From Manis javanica (taxonomy: Eukaryota; Chordata; Mammalia; Pholidota; Manidae): a stretch of 64,000 bases of DNA. The notes under the pieces are model-generated. The model was not told the DNA's origin. It ran no database searches and worked only from the letters and a program-made list of their open reading frames with translations. How positions within the stretch are numbered: the stretch's first letter is position 1; every line of letters begins with the position of its first letter. The stretch covers positions 43,894,001-43,958,000 of the forward strand of contig NC_133167.1 in assembly GCF_040802235.1 (NCBI RefSeq). The letters are read 5' to 3'. Positions 24,055 to 35,939 of the stretch are shown here, in pieces. A program made the position numbers and the translations under genes.

Positions 24055-24894
24055 TGAGAGGGAAGTCATGACTTTATCCTTGAAATTGATTCCCTCCAGC
24101 TGCCCTTCAGCATAATCACATAGAAATCATCCCATCTAAAACCACCCCTTTCAAAACCAGCAGGAATGGTGATCATGCATATTGAACAGACCTGCCTGAG
24201 CCTGTGCCTGATTAGCCTGCATTGACTTTAGTGTTGGAATTGGTGTAAATTTGCAGCAGGGCTGTAGAAAATGGGGTTGATAAAAGGCCAGATAATGTAG
24301 CTCTAATGGAATATAAAAGGCACTTTTGGGTATCTTTTGGGTTGGCAGGCCTCCCGATAGCCTATATGCATGACCGAGGGTGACAAACTTCCTGACCCCC
24401 TACCTCACCCCATTCCCATGCCCTCAGAACACTGAGGCTGTGACTGGCTAAGTGTCCACACACCTCCTGGTCTTTCCACATCCCTGCAATACCGACCGGC
24501 CGAGGATCTGACAAGCACAGCAAGAACAGGTTTAGTGATGGGGAACCCAAGAGGCAGAGTACATTGTGGATGGGGCCCAGAGGGCAGTCAGGATTTCTTT
24601 ATCCCTCTTCCCTTTGTGATATTTGACCTTAGGAATAATATTAAAATTGCTCAGACCTGTCTTAACTTCCTACAAATAACTCCCAACTTGGATGATGCTG
24701 TGATTCAGTTCAGTGATTCTCAGAGAAGAAACTTGGTGGTCTCCAATCACCAAGGTGTCCTTTCAAATAATATCCTTAAAAAAAAAGTTTAATGCTTTTT
24801 TGAAGCTCTTTCCAATTTCCCCATCTCCTCATGGGTGATGGGGGCAGCAGTGTGCACAGCACAGCCCGTAACACCATGTGCCTTCTCGTTGCAG
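24055..24894 (+). other. SPATS2L: SPATS2L intron, right part after the L1 insertion
   Basis: No repeat or coding feature recognised. The segment ends in the acceptor ccttctcgttgcag of the next exon. Confidence 0.6.
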
Positions 24895-25115
24895 TTACCC
24901 ATCCAAAGAACAGCTATTCCCCGAGAACTCCCTGCAGCTCCCTGCTGCCGCTGCTGAACGCTCACACAGCAGCCTCTGGGAAACAGAGGAACTTCACCCG
25001 AAAACCAGCCAGTCACAACAAGTCCTCCGAGGGGAAAGCAGCCAGCCCCAAAGTGGCTAGCAATCTTCCCAGCACCACTGATGGCTCTCACCAGGCCATG
25101 CCAGCCAGCAAGCAG
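24895..25115 (+). CDS. SPATS2L: SPATS2L internal exon (basic low-complexity region)
   Basis: 221-bp exon between acceptor TTGCAG and donor GTAAGC (25116). It completes the Ile codon opened in the 13572 exon and then reads 73 codons without a stop, starting THPKNSYSPRTPCSSLLPLL and ending PASKQ. It is Ser/Lys/Pro-rich and probably disordered, as in the human protein. The other two frames are also partly open but do not continue the phase of the neighbouring exons. It lies downstream of the premature stop at 13620, so it is translated only if that stop is absent or bypassed. Its splice sites look intact. Confidence 0.93.
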
Positions 25116-27913
25116 GTAAGCGGCTCCAGGCCGGTGGCCGTGCGCTGCCCCCAGGCATCCTGCAGACCCTGGTGCTTGGTGCCAGGGAAGAAACCACCTG
25201 CGTACAGAGGAAGAAAACAGCAACTGCTGCTGCAAAGCTCCCCAGGTCATACACAGGCCCCTCCTGCGGCCAGCAGCACTGCCTGGCCTGAGATGATCTG
25301 CCTGGCTGGCCTCAGGGAACTGCCCAGGGCTGGGTATCCACACTTCACAGGTGCCTTCCTGTGTGCAGGCTGGGGCCTTCCTAGGCTCTTGACAGCACTA
25401 GCAAAGTCCACCCAAGTGAGCTCTTCTCATGCCCCGAGTGCCGCCATTCCCAGATCCTCATCACCAGCCCACGTGTGGAAGGAACTCGCAGAGATGTGGG
25501 AGCATGATTCCGTACCTGGCCACTGACACTGTTAGTGAGAAGAAATCTGGCATTTCTTTTTTAAGACCCTTTAATTCCCATTTTTGTTTAGATTAGTAAT
25601 AAGAGGCTAAAGTTAATTCAGACATGTCTTGGGCTTTCAGGGAAGAGAATACATTTCAAAATGATATTATTAATCTTTAATATGACTCCTAAGAATGCAG
25701 GTGTCCTATGGACAGTCTTCCTTCTGTCCTGCTGCTCCACTCCATCCTTGAGAGCTGATATCTCTCTTATCATTAGAGAATGAGCAAGCAATGGGATTTG
25801 ATGATGCAGACATTGGACGTGCTGTAAAGACACCTTTCATCATCTCTAAGAAAGAGAGCCCCAATAAAGACACTGTTTTTGCTAAGCATTACAAAATGCA
25901 GTTTTCTAACAAGCGCTTCTTGGATTTTGTTGTCTTGGTCTTTTAGAATTATCATTAATGACACCTACAGGCATTTCTCTGACCTCAGAGGTCTTTGTGA
26001 ACTTTAAAATTGCACTTTGACAAGGAGCACTTCATATATTCTCAGGTTAAAGATCATAATCAAATCTGTTTTATTTGTCATCTAAAGACATCTTCACAGC
26101 TTTTGTTCTTTACTCATTATTAAACCGCATATTAAAATTAAGCCTAAAATTTAGTCTGTTTCCCTTTCACAATTTCTTTAAAAACAGAGGAGGCCAGATT
26201 AAATGCTGTCCACACAGATACTTCTTCAGCTCACTGTTTTATCATTTTCAGCAAAGAATTCCAGGCAATGGCTCAATTAAGTTGATATATGCCTGTGGAT
26301 CTAAGCTATAACACTTAGACCTGGATGAGAAGGGCCCTTGCGCTGGGCCCTGTGCTTTGGAGTCAGCCCTCCCAACCCCTGCCCAGCCATGGCCTCCCTG
26401 CCGAGTGAGACTGAGAACTGACTCTCCAGAAACTTCATCCTTCCTCCTGGGAAATGCTGTGAGGCACCTGAGGTCCTGGAAGTCTGTGCGCAAAGGGCCC
26501 CATGTCTGCTCTCATGGTCTGTTTGGACCATTCCCCTGGATATGTCACCTTGAGGACAGACCACACTACCAGTTTGCACACTTCTAGATCCAAAGGGTGA
26601 TCATCTGTGGGGGTAGAGATACAGAGGCTGGAGTGTCGTGTGCAAAGCCGCCTCCTACTGGGGTACGGAGCCAAAGGCAGGAAGAGACAATATGCGGACA
26701 TACTCTGTGTGGGTCTGATACTGCATTCTTGCCCTAGGCCTGAATTATTAGGGGTGAGTCTGCCCTAAACCCATATATAATCCAGTCACAGTGCACACAT
26801 ATTAAGAACTTAATATATTTGTAACTCATAAAATTATACATTTTAATAATAGAGGTTTGATATTCCGTGAAGGTCAGAGTTCACATACAACCTATTTATG
26901 AATCTTGAAAAGAGGCAGTGTGTGAAGTTGGAACACCTCTACCATTTTCTAACCATAGACCTTAAAATTCACTATCCCTAAGTTCCCTCAAGTTCCTTAA
27001 ATTCATTATCCTCATCTATAAAGTGAAGCAAATAATAGCAACTGTCTTAAAGGATGCTTGTGATGATACATGAGATGGCTCCCTCCTCAGTGTCTGGCAC
27101 ACTGTAAGTGCTCAATAAATGTTGACTATTGTTGACCTCAAGGAGTTCAGAAACCTTTCCCTTATACAGGGACAGGCAGGCTAACCCACTGCTTCCTTTC
27201 TCCTCATCCAGTTATGTTTTCGGCTGCTGATGTGTTGAAGGCTGCCAGTTCTTTTTTCAGTATGATGCTTCAAAACTCATTGGCTGAGAACTGCAAGAAG
27301 TTTAGGAAAAGAACTAAGTACCTCTGTAAAGGTACATGCTACCTCCACATCCCACCAAGTTCTACTACATGTATCTCAGCCCTGTATTTATTTCTGAAAA
27401 AATAAGATAATAATATAAATAAGATAATATTTCTGAAGTATGTGTGTTTTGAGATAAAATAGACTGCCTTAGAGAAGAAAAATTGCAGAGTCTTACATTT
27501 TTCTTCATATATATGAAAACTCTAATACAGAGTCTACATAGGATATTCCAGAAATGTTCATAGTAGAGAATCATTATTGCCCTGCCTCTCTGTTACATTT
27601 ATTCTGTTTTACTTTAAGGGTACATTATGGGTTGTATTTGGCCTGGTTCTTGAATTGTCCATCTTATACATCTGTCACCTGTCTTTCAACATCATTAATT
27701 TCCTTGGAGTTCCACTTACAAGATAGTCCACTATCCATTTAACTTGAGGATTTTATCACCTTGACCTCATTTGCATGTTGTCATATTCTTCTAGGGTGTA
27801 AAAAAGCCTACCTGTGGCTTTGAGATTTGGTTTCCTGATGTGTACTGAAGTCATCAGTGGTTTGCTGGCCTATGATACCTATCTCTTTTTTTTCTTTTTT
27901 TTTTTTTTGATAG
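25116..27913 (+). other. SPATS2L: SPATS2L last intron
   Basis: Non-coding. A MIR copy at 26930-27115 is clear. The acceptor is preceded by a long T-rich tract (27884-27909). No other feature recognised. Confidence 0.7.
26930..27115 (+). repeat. MIR SINE
   Basis: 'accattttctaaccatagacc', 'tcattatcctcatctataaa', 'aatagcaactgtcttaaagg', 'gtgtctggcacactgtaagt' and 'gctcaataaatgttgac' follow MIR into its 3' end. Confidence 0.85.
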
Positions 27914-28309
27914 AATGGTTCTTCTAGCCAAAGACAAAGATTTAACCTGCAGGATCATAACAACAGGCCAAACGGGTCTGCCAAGCCACAGGGCAGTGGT
28001 AACGAAGCTGATCCGATGGTGAAGGGCAACAACTGTCACGAACACAGAAGACAGCCACACAACAGCTTCCGTACCAAAAACAAAGGCGGCGCCAAAAACC
28101 AAGAGGTCCCATTGGGGACAAAGCCCCTGGAGGCCCCAGCGCACTCTGAAAAGCCCCGGTGGAGGCAGCATGCTGCAGACAACTCGGAGGCCAGGCCTTT
28201 CCGGGGTAACGTCGCTAGGGTTTCTCAGTGCAATCTCTGCCCGACGATAATAGAAGTCTCCCCGGATGCCGCGGTTCTCTCCGTCCCCGCCGTGACGTTG
28301 GTGGCCTGA
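27914..28309 (+). CDS. SPATS2L: SPATS2L terminal coding exon
   Basis: The acceptor TTTTGATAG ends at 27913. The exon begins in phase 0 (NGSSSQRQRFN) and encodes 131 residues to TGA at 28307-28309. The segment is Arg/Gly/Asn/His-rich, plausibly RNA-binding and disordered. The last 30 residues (including VSQCNLCPT and the end VLSVPAVTLVA) agree almost completely with the human C-terminus as I recall it, while the middle differs at roughly a fifth of positions. The frame is intact to the normal stop. The upstream TGA at 13620 would prevent translation of this exon in the standard transcript. Confidence 0.94.
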   Translation, partial: NGSSSQRQRFNLQDHNNRPNGSAKPQGSGNEADPMVKGNNCHEHRRQPHNSFRTKNKGGAKNQEVPLGTKPLEAPAHSEKPRWRQHAADNSEARPFRGNVARVSQCNLCPTIIEVSPDAAVLSVPAVTLVA

Positions 28310-28805
28310 GCTAGCAGCGGAAGAAAGCAGTCTTCCCTCAGTGTTGGTTCCGCACCTGAGGTGCTAACCCCACGCGCTGCCAAAAGAGAGTCAATCAGAA
28401 TATACAAACCCAGTATGGTCGTGTCATCCTCTTCAATCATTTTTACTAATTCTAATAATTCACTCTAGCTTGCTTCATAATTTTCACAGCTTTGCTTGAT
28501 CTGTTGATGCTTTTTCTCATCAAGACATCGCAACATTTTAGCCAGGCAGTAATTACTCATTTGTTAGGAGAATCAAGGTGTGGCTTAAGATCAGAGGCTC
28601 AGTAGCAACCTCTGTTGTAGCAGTGATGTCAGTCCGTTGATTGTCTTCAGAAGGTTAATGTTGAAAACAAATCTTTGTCAAGACAAACATGATCTGCTGA
28701 AGACATATGCGCTTTTGTAGAATTTAATGTCTGGTGTTTTTCTGAAAAAATATATATACATATATTGCTTTATTTGAAACAAATTAAAATATGCTGCATT
28801 TGACA
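28310..28805 (+). other. SPATS2L: Probable SPATS2L 3' UTR
   Basis: AT-rich sequence after the stop codon. The first plausible poly(A) signal is ATTAAA at 28783-28788; a canonical AATAAA follows at 29084-29089, but in sequence that resembles an old dispersed repeat. The 3' end is a guess. Confidence 0.4.
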
Positions 28806-31256
28806 CCTGACTTGTTTTTCTATTGACTCCCACTTTCTTATCAAATGTACTGTGTAGTTACTTTCAAGAAAATCTTAGAGACTAGACTTTACTTCACAGA
28901 GTTCCATACAATACTGTTTCTTTTGGGACAAGTATCCTTTCAGAAAAAGAGTGCCTCACAATGGGCCCTGCCGATACGTACATACACAGAGATGGATGTG
29001 CACCCCAGTCATCTTAGCACCAGGTGATAGTTTGGAAACCTTCCTTGCAGGTAACAGAAACTTCAGCTCAGTCTTGCTCAAACAATAAAGAGAATTTATT
29101 AGCTTGGTGGCTGAAAAGTCCAACATCAAACTGTGCTTTGGGTTCCATTTGATCAGGGCTCCCACATTTTCCCTTGATTGTTACAGCTTTCCCACCCCCA
29201 GCTGACTTGTATTCAGAATGGTGACAAACAGCTACCTGACTCCTAAGTTTCAAGTCCATGCCCTACTGTCTAGAAGAAAAGAGAACCTCTCCAGGTAGCA
29301 ACCACAAGGAGCAAGGGTCTTCCTCAGAAGTCCCAGCAAGGGTCTCACACCGCAGTGGGGGGAGGGAGCCACAGAGGAGATGTGTTCACTGGCACCAACT
29401 CTTCAGAGACCTCCCCACAAGCACAGGGCCTGTGTGGACGAGGGCTGTTTCTCAGGAAGGGAGAGTGGCCACTGCAGGCCCCATGCCCCAATTTGCCCAA
29501 GTTCCCTACCTTTGACTGCAGGGCAGCTCAGTCTGGCGACTGCTTCTATGGAACTTCCATGTGCCTTACAGTTTTGTCAGCCTCTTTCAAGTGCAAATGC
29601 TTATTTTCAACTCAACATTTTTTCTGGCAACCCAGGCTCAGTGGTTCAGAGCAACCCAAGCAGCTGAGCCTGCAGCCTCACAAAATGCGTTTCTCCTTTG
29701 GCAAAGGGCAGGAGGATGTTTGCTCTCTGTAGACAGCTTGCTAAGGTCTCTGCATGTACCCAGAGATTTAATATGAATTTCAAATGTTAAGTCACATATT
29801 CTGGGAAGGAATGGAGAGTTGTTGCATCAAATAAGGAAGACAGATGTTCAGGACTGCAGTCCCCATTTACTCCATCTGATGCCCTGAATGTGTACTTACA
29901 GGCAGAAGAGACTTTGCACAAATTTTGTGTAGCAAGATGCGGCCCACTATTGAAAAATGTCAGTTTGTATGTGATGGCTTTAAAGATTGGTCAAATAATT
30001 TCTGCAACAGGAAAACAATGGGTTTTGTCAGAATTGGGCCCAAGTACTCACTCATTCATATTGCTCTCAAGGGTAAGACAGCTCAAATGCATTCATAAAG
30101 CACATAGCAAATGCTCCCAGGTTCCTGGAAAGAAATACTGGAAAGTGTTCAGACCTGATTACATTTTTTTCTAGATTTTGCCTTTTTTTGTCGAACTTTG
30201 GCATGTACGTGAGCATTTACTCATTTCCATGTTAGAAAACAGTGAACTCAATATATTACTGCCAGGCCATTTGAATACTGCATTACTTATCTTTATGTGT
30301 TTAAATGGAACCATGGTGTGATCCTAGACATCTGAGTTACATTATACCACTCTTTTAAAATGTTTTTAAATTACTAAAAAAAAAAAAAACCACAGGCTAT
30401 GAGCACTATAAACTCTCTTCTGAATGCACAATAGCCTGAAGAATAGATTTTTCTCTCTCAAACATTTCTCCAGTAGACGTTAAAACATTTAAGTACCCAT
30501 GAAGACTGAATAACTTCAAAACTCACTGACATTGTACCACCAAGACTCCATTTGTGAGATTTGAACCTTCCTATTTGGGTGCCTATTACATTACAAATTT
30601 ACATCTCGTTTGAGAATCTCTGCCTCCTCCAGCTCTGTCCTGTTGAGCCTGTCCTAGGGATACTGAAGACAACAAGTCTCAGAAAGGTAAACACAAGCTA
30701 GTAACAAAATTCACCCTCAATAAAGGCCATGGAAGAGTTGGGGCAAGAAAAAACTAGAAACACAACATAGCCAATATAAACTCAATTCACGAGTAATTTT
30801 ATTCTGCTGGCATCAGAAGAAGAGAGTCTAATTAAATATTCTCTGGGAAGTGACATCAACTGAGGTGAACGGGAAAAGCTGCCAGACGAATAGCGACCTA
30901 AGAATTTTTGCCAAGGTAAGAGGTCTGAGGATTCTGACTCTTTGAAAGCCTGGGCTTGAGCCTCAGGCTTGTTTTAACCATAAGAAGAGGGAATCAAGGG
31001 CCTGGACAGTGCTTTTCCTAGGGTGACGTGGGGGAAGGGGAAGGAGAGAGCAATCAGGTGAGGAGAAGCCTGAATTCAACCAGCCTTCGATAAGTGCTTC
31101 CTCCTGTGGTTTCTTCCCTTTGGCACTTGATCCTTACCCTGCCTGTTTAGAGTGACCTCTTGTGTCCTGAAATAGGAAGATTTTCATTTCTCAACAGACA
31201 TTCTAGTGACAGTATCCATAAGATAGCTAATGGCATCTTTTACCACACTGGCATCA
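28806..31256. other. Intergenic sequence left of the proviruses
   Basis: 29050-29230 looks like an old interspersed repeat (start 'aacagaaacttcagctcagtc'), family undetermined. The remainder is unclassified unique-looking sequence without protein-like ORFs. Confidence 0.5.
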
Positions 31257-31261
31257 GAGGC
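31257..31261 (+). repeat. Target-site duplication, outer provirus (left)
   Basis: GAGGC precedes the 5' LTR; the same five bases follow the 3' LTR at 43994-43998. Confidence 0.9.
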
Positions 31262-31752
31262 TGTATGAATAGAAATAGGTTAGCATAAGCATAGCCATCT
31301 TAAAGGCCTAGAAGCCATTTTCTGAGTATGTGACTTAGAAAGAAAAACTGGAACTGGGTAAGGCCTTGAAAAACAAGCTAATCATGAGCACTGGGTGGTG
31401 GGCAGCTGTGGCCTTTCGTCAGCTAACCTTGGTCAGCTAATCCTACATACCAAGCTTATCGTGCAGAACCACCCTGACAATTGAGGAGTGGTCTTATCTT
31501 GCTCCTGCCTAACCCCAGGATGTATGTCTTGCAAGAATAATGTGCAGCTGTGGAAAATTACTATGAGTTAAGTGTTTTGAAAATGCTATATAAACCCTTG
31601 GCTTTGAGTGCTCGGGGTCCTTGTTGAGACCCGCTGCGTCAGGCTGACTTGGACCCCAGCTAGCTGGCTGAATAAAGACTTTGCTTGAATTTACATCTCT
31701 ATGCCTGTGTAGTTTGTTCTCTGAAGAAGCCTCGGAAGCCCGGACCCTAACA
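31262..31752 (+). repeat. 5' LTR of outer provirus
   Basis: TATATAAA at 31587-31594 is the promoter TATA box, giving an expected cap site near 31617. AATAAA at 31671-31676 is the poly(A) signal, so R is about 75 nt. The LTR ends in CCTAACA. Confidence 0.93.
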
Positions 31753-31754
31753 TT

Positions 31755-31772
31755 TGGGGGCTCATCCGGGAT
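31755..31772 (+). promoter_or_regulatory. Primer-binding site, tRNA-Pro type
   Basis: TGGGGGCTCATCCGGGAT, two bases after the LTR, complements the 3' end of tRNA-Pro with one mismatch. This is the primer used by murine-leukaemia-type gammaretroviruses. Confidence 0.88.
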
Positions 31773-32598
31773 ATGAGCGGCTTCCCTGAGAACAAAGGAC
31801 AGCTGGAGGCAAGGTCTAATTGTCCGGACGGGGCAGTGTAATTCGAGGGTCGCCCCTCGTGTCTGCATAAATCCATTATAAAGCGGGAGTCGCCATCCCG
31901 TGTATGGTCTCGGGTTAGTGGTCCCGAGTGAGGAAGTCCGGGCTGGTAGTTCCGGCCCCCAGGTTAGCGACCCTGGGTAAAAGCCCAGGTAACCAATCCT
32001 GGCCCTAGGGTCCCAGTGACTCGGCCTTAGGAAGGCAAATCCGATCGGCAGAAAACTGGCACCCGAGGAGGAAAAGATCGAGCTCGTCACCCTGCGGCAG
32101 TCCGAGTGGACGACCTTCAGGAGAATTATGAGAGTTTTTGAGGACCCTGAAAGTGGTGAGTGTGGTGCGCACCAGAGTGAGAGAAGGACCGGTCCGAACG
32201 AGTGCGATCAGATGTGGTGTGTGTGCTTGGTGTTATCATTGACTGTTTTACTGTGTTTTGGTTTCTGTTTATATTTTTTTGCGCTTCTCATTTTAAGTTT
32301 CCTTGTTCTAAGGTTCTCCTGCTCTCTCTGTTCCTCCTTTCTGCCACTACATCATTCCCCGCGGGCACGGGTCGGGCAATTAAGAGCCATTAGGGCGCCC
32401 ACCGCTAGAAGACTCCCGTGACAGGATAAGGGGGTCACAGCCGCGAATCCCAGATAAATTCGCGTCCCCCGTGGAAGGAAAACTGTGCAACGACAGGCAC
32501 TCGTTCACAAGCACATACAACAGTCATTTTGTTTGAAGTGGCATCTTCATCCTTCGCCTTTGTCTCCCTCATATTCTTTTTCCTTCTTCTTTCTCACC

Positions 32599-32625
32599 AT
32601 GGGACAGACTCAGATGACCCCCTAA
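32599..32625 (+). pseudogene. Vestigial gag start of outer provirus
   Basis: ATG followed by Gly, in a CACC context, opens a gammaretroviral-style N-terminus (a potential myristoylation signal). It meets TAA after eight codons; one C fewer in a C run could explain the shift. Downstream sequence does not look like gag in any frame. Confidence 0.5.
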
Positions 32626-33677
32626 GTGTGTAAATGAATATATCTTTCTACCTCCGGATGGTATTAATGAAATTGATTTAAAGACAAGCGCTTGTGAAAA
32701 TTGAGTATTCTAAAACTTCCAGAAAACCTGATAAAAAAGTGTTAAGCATTAATGCTAATTTGAGTTTGCCTAAGGCGGCCATGTCTTGGTAGTTGTCGGC
32801 TGTCTGAGTTTACCTAGAGTCATTTGAGTCATGTTATCTGCTAAATCTTTTAAGAATAGAATGCTTAGAAGCTTGGCTTTGTCTAGTGTTCAGTGGGGGT
32901 CTTGTGAGTAGGCTAGCGTAGTTGTTGCAGGTAGGTGAGTTGGATAAGTGTGGCAAGTGAACACCTTTTTAATTGTGTGTTGCAGTGTGTATGCCTACCT
33001 GCAGCCTGAGAATCTCTGTAGTAACTTAAAGCCTTAGAGTTTTGTTAAGTTGAGAAGATGTGCTCTGTGTTTGCTGGGAGATTGTGCTGTGAAGCTCATG
33101 GTTGCAGAAATTGTAGAATGTGTTTGTAAGTTTGTCAGTCTAGAGAATGTTAGTTTGACAGTTTGCAGTGTCCTGCTTCTCAGTGTTCACTAGAAATTAA
33201 AGTTTCTAATGGTTTTAAGTTTTAATTAAAACTACTTAAAGTAATAAAGAAAACATTTCTCTATACTAAAAGATGTATGTTTTAATAAGAAAAAGTATAA
33301 AGAATGAAAACTCTTCTGCATGCTAAAGAATGTGTTTTGTGATAAAAGAAAGTAACTTTGTTCTAAAGTACAGCTATTTATTTAAAGAGAGAAAACAGTG
33401 TGGTGCCTTTTGTTGTGGAAGATCCGCTCAGCCTGTTGCTTTGGGGGGAGGGTCAAGATGTTTAGAGATAAGGTGAGATAAACCCAGTCAAGCCTCAGGC
33501 AAGCCCAGGCATAATTCTCACAGGTTTATGTGCTTGGGACCATGGGGCAAATGAAGAATAAATTACTATATTCTTACAGATATAGTCGTGCCTAGTGAAA
33601 TTAAAGCAAGTGAGTCTTGATATCAAGTGCACAGCAAAATTAGAATCTCGTTTCCAGTTAAACAGTTTTCTTTAACT

Positions 33678-33682
33678 GTTAG
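33678..33682. repeat. Target-site duplication, inner provirus (left)
   Basis: GTTAG, repeated at 41131-41135 on the other side of the inner provirus. Confidence 0.9.
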
Positions 33683-33930
33683 TGAAAGGAAAGGAGCGAC
33701 ACATACCAGCAATTCACCGGAGAGTTCCGCTTTATTAGGGAAAGGTGCTGGGTTATATAGGAGGGGGCATGATTGATTGAGGTGTCACTTCTACGGGGCT
33801 GGTGGCTGTTGGCTAGGTGCTGGGATTGGGAGGGGGGCGAGAGGTGATTGGGCTTCAGGTGGCGCCGGCGGGAACTGAGGACCCCGAAGAGAAGCCGGAA
33901 GTTTGCCATCTTACTGGTGGGGACCCTTCA
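33683..33930 (-). repeat. 3' LTR of inner provirus
   Basis: 248 bp, read on the - strand from TGAAGG to CTTTCA. TATATAA lies at 33759-33753 and AATAAA at 33736-33731. The poly(A) signal is so close to the TATA box that it should fall just upstream of the cap site, making R very short. Confidence 0.93.
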
Positions 33931-33949
33931 TTCCCCCCTTTCTCCTCTA
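33931..33949 (-). promoter_or_regulatory. Polypurine tract of inner provirus
   Basis: On the - strand AGAGGAGAAAGGGGGGAA directly precedes the TGAAGG of the 3' LTR. It primes plus-strand DNA synthesis in retroviruses. Confidence 0.88.
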
Positions 33950-34209
33950 TGGGTTTGTGGACGTTGCTTTCTCTCTGGCTGCTTCCTGCTGAACAGGGGC
34001 GGAGAAGGGAGTGAGGGCTTGAGGATTGGGAGGAAAGGGTTGATAGGACTTCCCGCAGTAAGGACGAGTAGATGTGGACTTCTTCAGGTTTGGAAATCAA
34101 TGAAGGTTCCCTGTAACCATAGGTTGGCCAAGAGGATATGGGTGTCAGGAGCCAGGCGTCTGCGGCTATTGTTTCCAGGAACAGTTTCCAGTGGAGAGAG
34201 GGGTCCATC

Positions 34210-35912
34210 TCAGCGTGTGGTGAGGAGGTCACGTGAGGGTGAGGGATCTTCTGTGGCCAGAAGCTGGTAGTTCCTGAGTAAAAGCTGGTTGAAAGCTTGA
34301 TTAGAGATTTTTCCGACTTGGGATTTGATGAACTTTATTATACAGGGTAAGAAGAGACAGGCGAGAAGAATGATTATTATGGGGCCTGCGATGGGCCAGA
34401 GCCAGGTGAGGAGGGGGTTTGTTAGTATTGAAGAGAATGGGTTGGAATTGGAAGCAGAGTGGAGCCTGGAGGCAAGGTCGGTGAGTTTGGTAATGTCAGT
34501 TTCTACAATGCCAGATTCGTTGATGTAATAGCAGCACTCTTCCCAGAGGAAGACGCAGGTGCCGCCCTTCTTGGCTGTAAGCAGATCTAGGGCCCGCCGG
34601 TTTTGAAGGGTGACTTTAGCTAGCGAAGTGACCTGTCTTTGGAGAGAGGCTAGAGAATCGGCAGTGGATGTCAGGGCTCCCTCAAGTTTGGCGTTGAGAT
34701 CTCTAACTGCCTATAGAGAGTGACCCAAGGCTTCTCCTGAAAACCCTGCCCCAATGGCTGAGGTGATCAAAGAGCTACTGACCATGATGGGAAGGAAAGC
34801 AGCTCTTTTTGTGCGCGAGGGCAAGGGAGGTTGGAGCTCAAGAAATTCTGCCATGCTGTAAAGTGTTAACTGTGGGATTAGGGTGACGAGAATGCAGGGT
34901 GTATCGGAGTTGAGAGGCAGTGAGTTGAAAAGACTATTACACTAAAAGAAGTGTCCCGGTTGCGTAAAAGTCTTAGAGCTGGAGGTAGGGGTGTAGATAG
35001 AGAGGCAGTGAAGTGCGCTGGAGGGGGGTGGAGTTGGGCCTACACAGTGGTGGATGGTGAGATTATCTGCGTATTCTGGTTCCCATAGGGGTATGTCTGC
35101 CAGGGGGCAGAGGGGTTGTCTTTCTGCATGGAAGGAGTAGTTGGAAATATTAAGGGGCACGGCGGCCAGCAGTGGGCGCTGTAGTGATGCGCACAAGAAA
35201 CAATTGGCTGTGTTAAGGGTGTGGTTGAGAAAGATGGTGGTGTCCTGAATGAGCTGTAATGAAGAGTAGGAGAAATGGGAAGAGGGGTGGGGATAAGAAG
35301 ATGAAGAGGCGCTCTCAAGAGTTTGGATAATGACTTTTTCGGAATGTCTGCTATCTGATGCAACTTGAGAGATCTGGGAATGAGAGGGAACATACTTTCG
35401 AGAGATATGAAGGGTACTGTGGGGGGTTGAGGACTCCCCGTAGTAAACTGAGGCTGTGACTCTGGCAGCCCATCGAGAGTCCCAGGGATCTGGGATTGAT
35501 AAGGAGAATGAGCTGTTGGGATATTTCATGAAACGGTTGGAGGAGTAATACTGTGGGTACTGGAAGTTACCTATGTAGTGAATGGTGCAAGACTAGTAGG
35601 GACATCTCCCGTAGGTATCTGGCCATCGCCTGCAATAGGCTTGTTTTTGGTCATAGAGGAAGCAGAGGTAGGGAGAATAAGGGTAGCTGCTAGTGAACAC
35701 TTCGGTGGAGGGAGGAAAGTGGAGGTATAAAGGCTCAGAGCAGCTTTTCAGAGGGCAGTCTGGTGTGGCAATGAGGGCAGTAACTTTTGTTTGATGCTGT
35801 GTGTAAGTCTGTCTGACTTTGAATCGCCATACAAAGGAGGCTGGGGTGGTGGGGAAGACAATAGGAATGAGGAAAAAAAGGCGAGAGAGCAGTAAAGGAG
35901 GAAAAAGTCATG
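34210..35912 (-). pseudogene. ERV-F-like env, in-frame stops
   Basis: Envelope gene remnant. A hydrophobic leader lies near 35912-35850, then SU with many Asn-X-Ser/Thr sites. A furin-type site RTKR is at 34804-34815 and marks the SU/TM border. TM follows with a fusion-peptide-like Ala/Gly stretch, heptad repeat, a CX6CC motif (34532-34558) and a membrane anchor near 34430-34340, ending at TGA 34210-34212. One frame runs through most of it, interrupted by stops near 35594, 34943 and 34711; there is also a frame change between leader and SU. The class-I (gammaretroviral) type is inferred from CX6CC. It cannot make a full envelope as it stands. Confidence 0.85.
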
Positions 35913-35939
35913 ATTCGGGTATGGATGGCAAAGGGGGTG

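Noticed and set aside
24789-25343. 184-codon ORF on the - strand
   Set aside because: Antisense to the SPATS2L exon at 24895-25115 and its flanks; the + strand exon explains the region.
31509-32090. 193-codon ORF on the - strand
   Set aside because: It lies across the outer provirus's 5' LTR and leader, and its second half recurs in the 3' LTR (43750-44001). It has no recognisable domain and no promoter logic.
33679-33909. 76-codon ORF on the - strand, repeated at 40696-41109
   Set aside because: It is LTR sequence of the inner provirus, duplicated only because LTRs are repeats.
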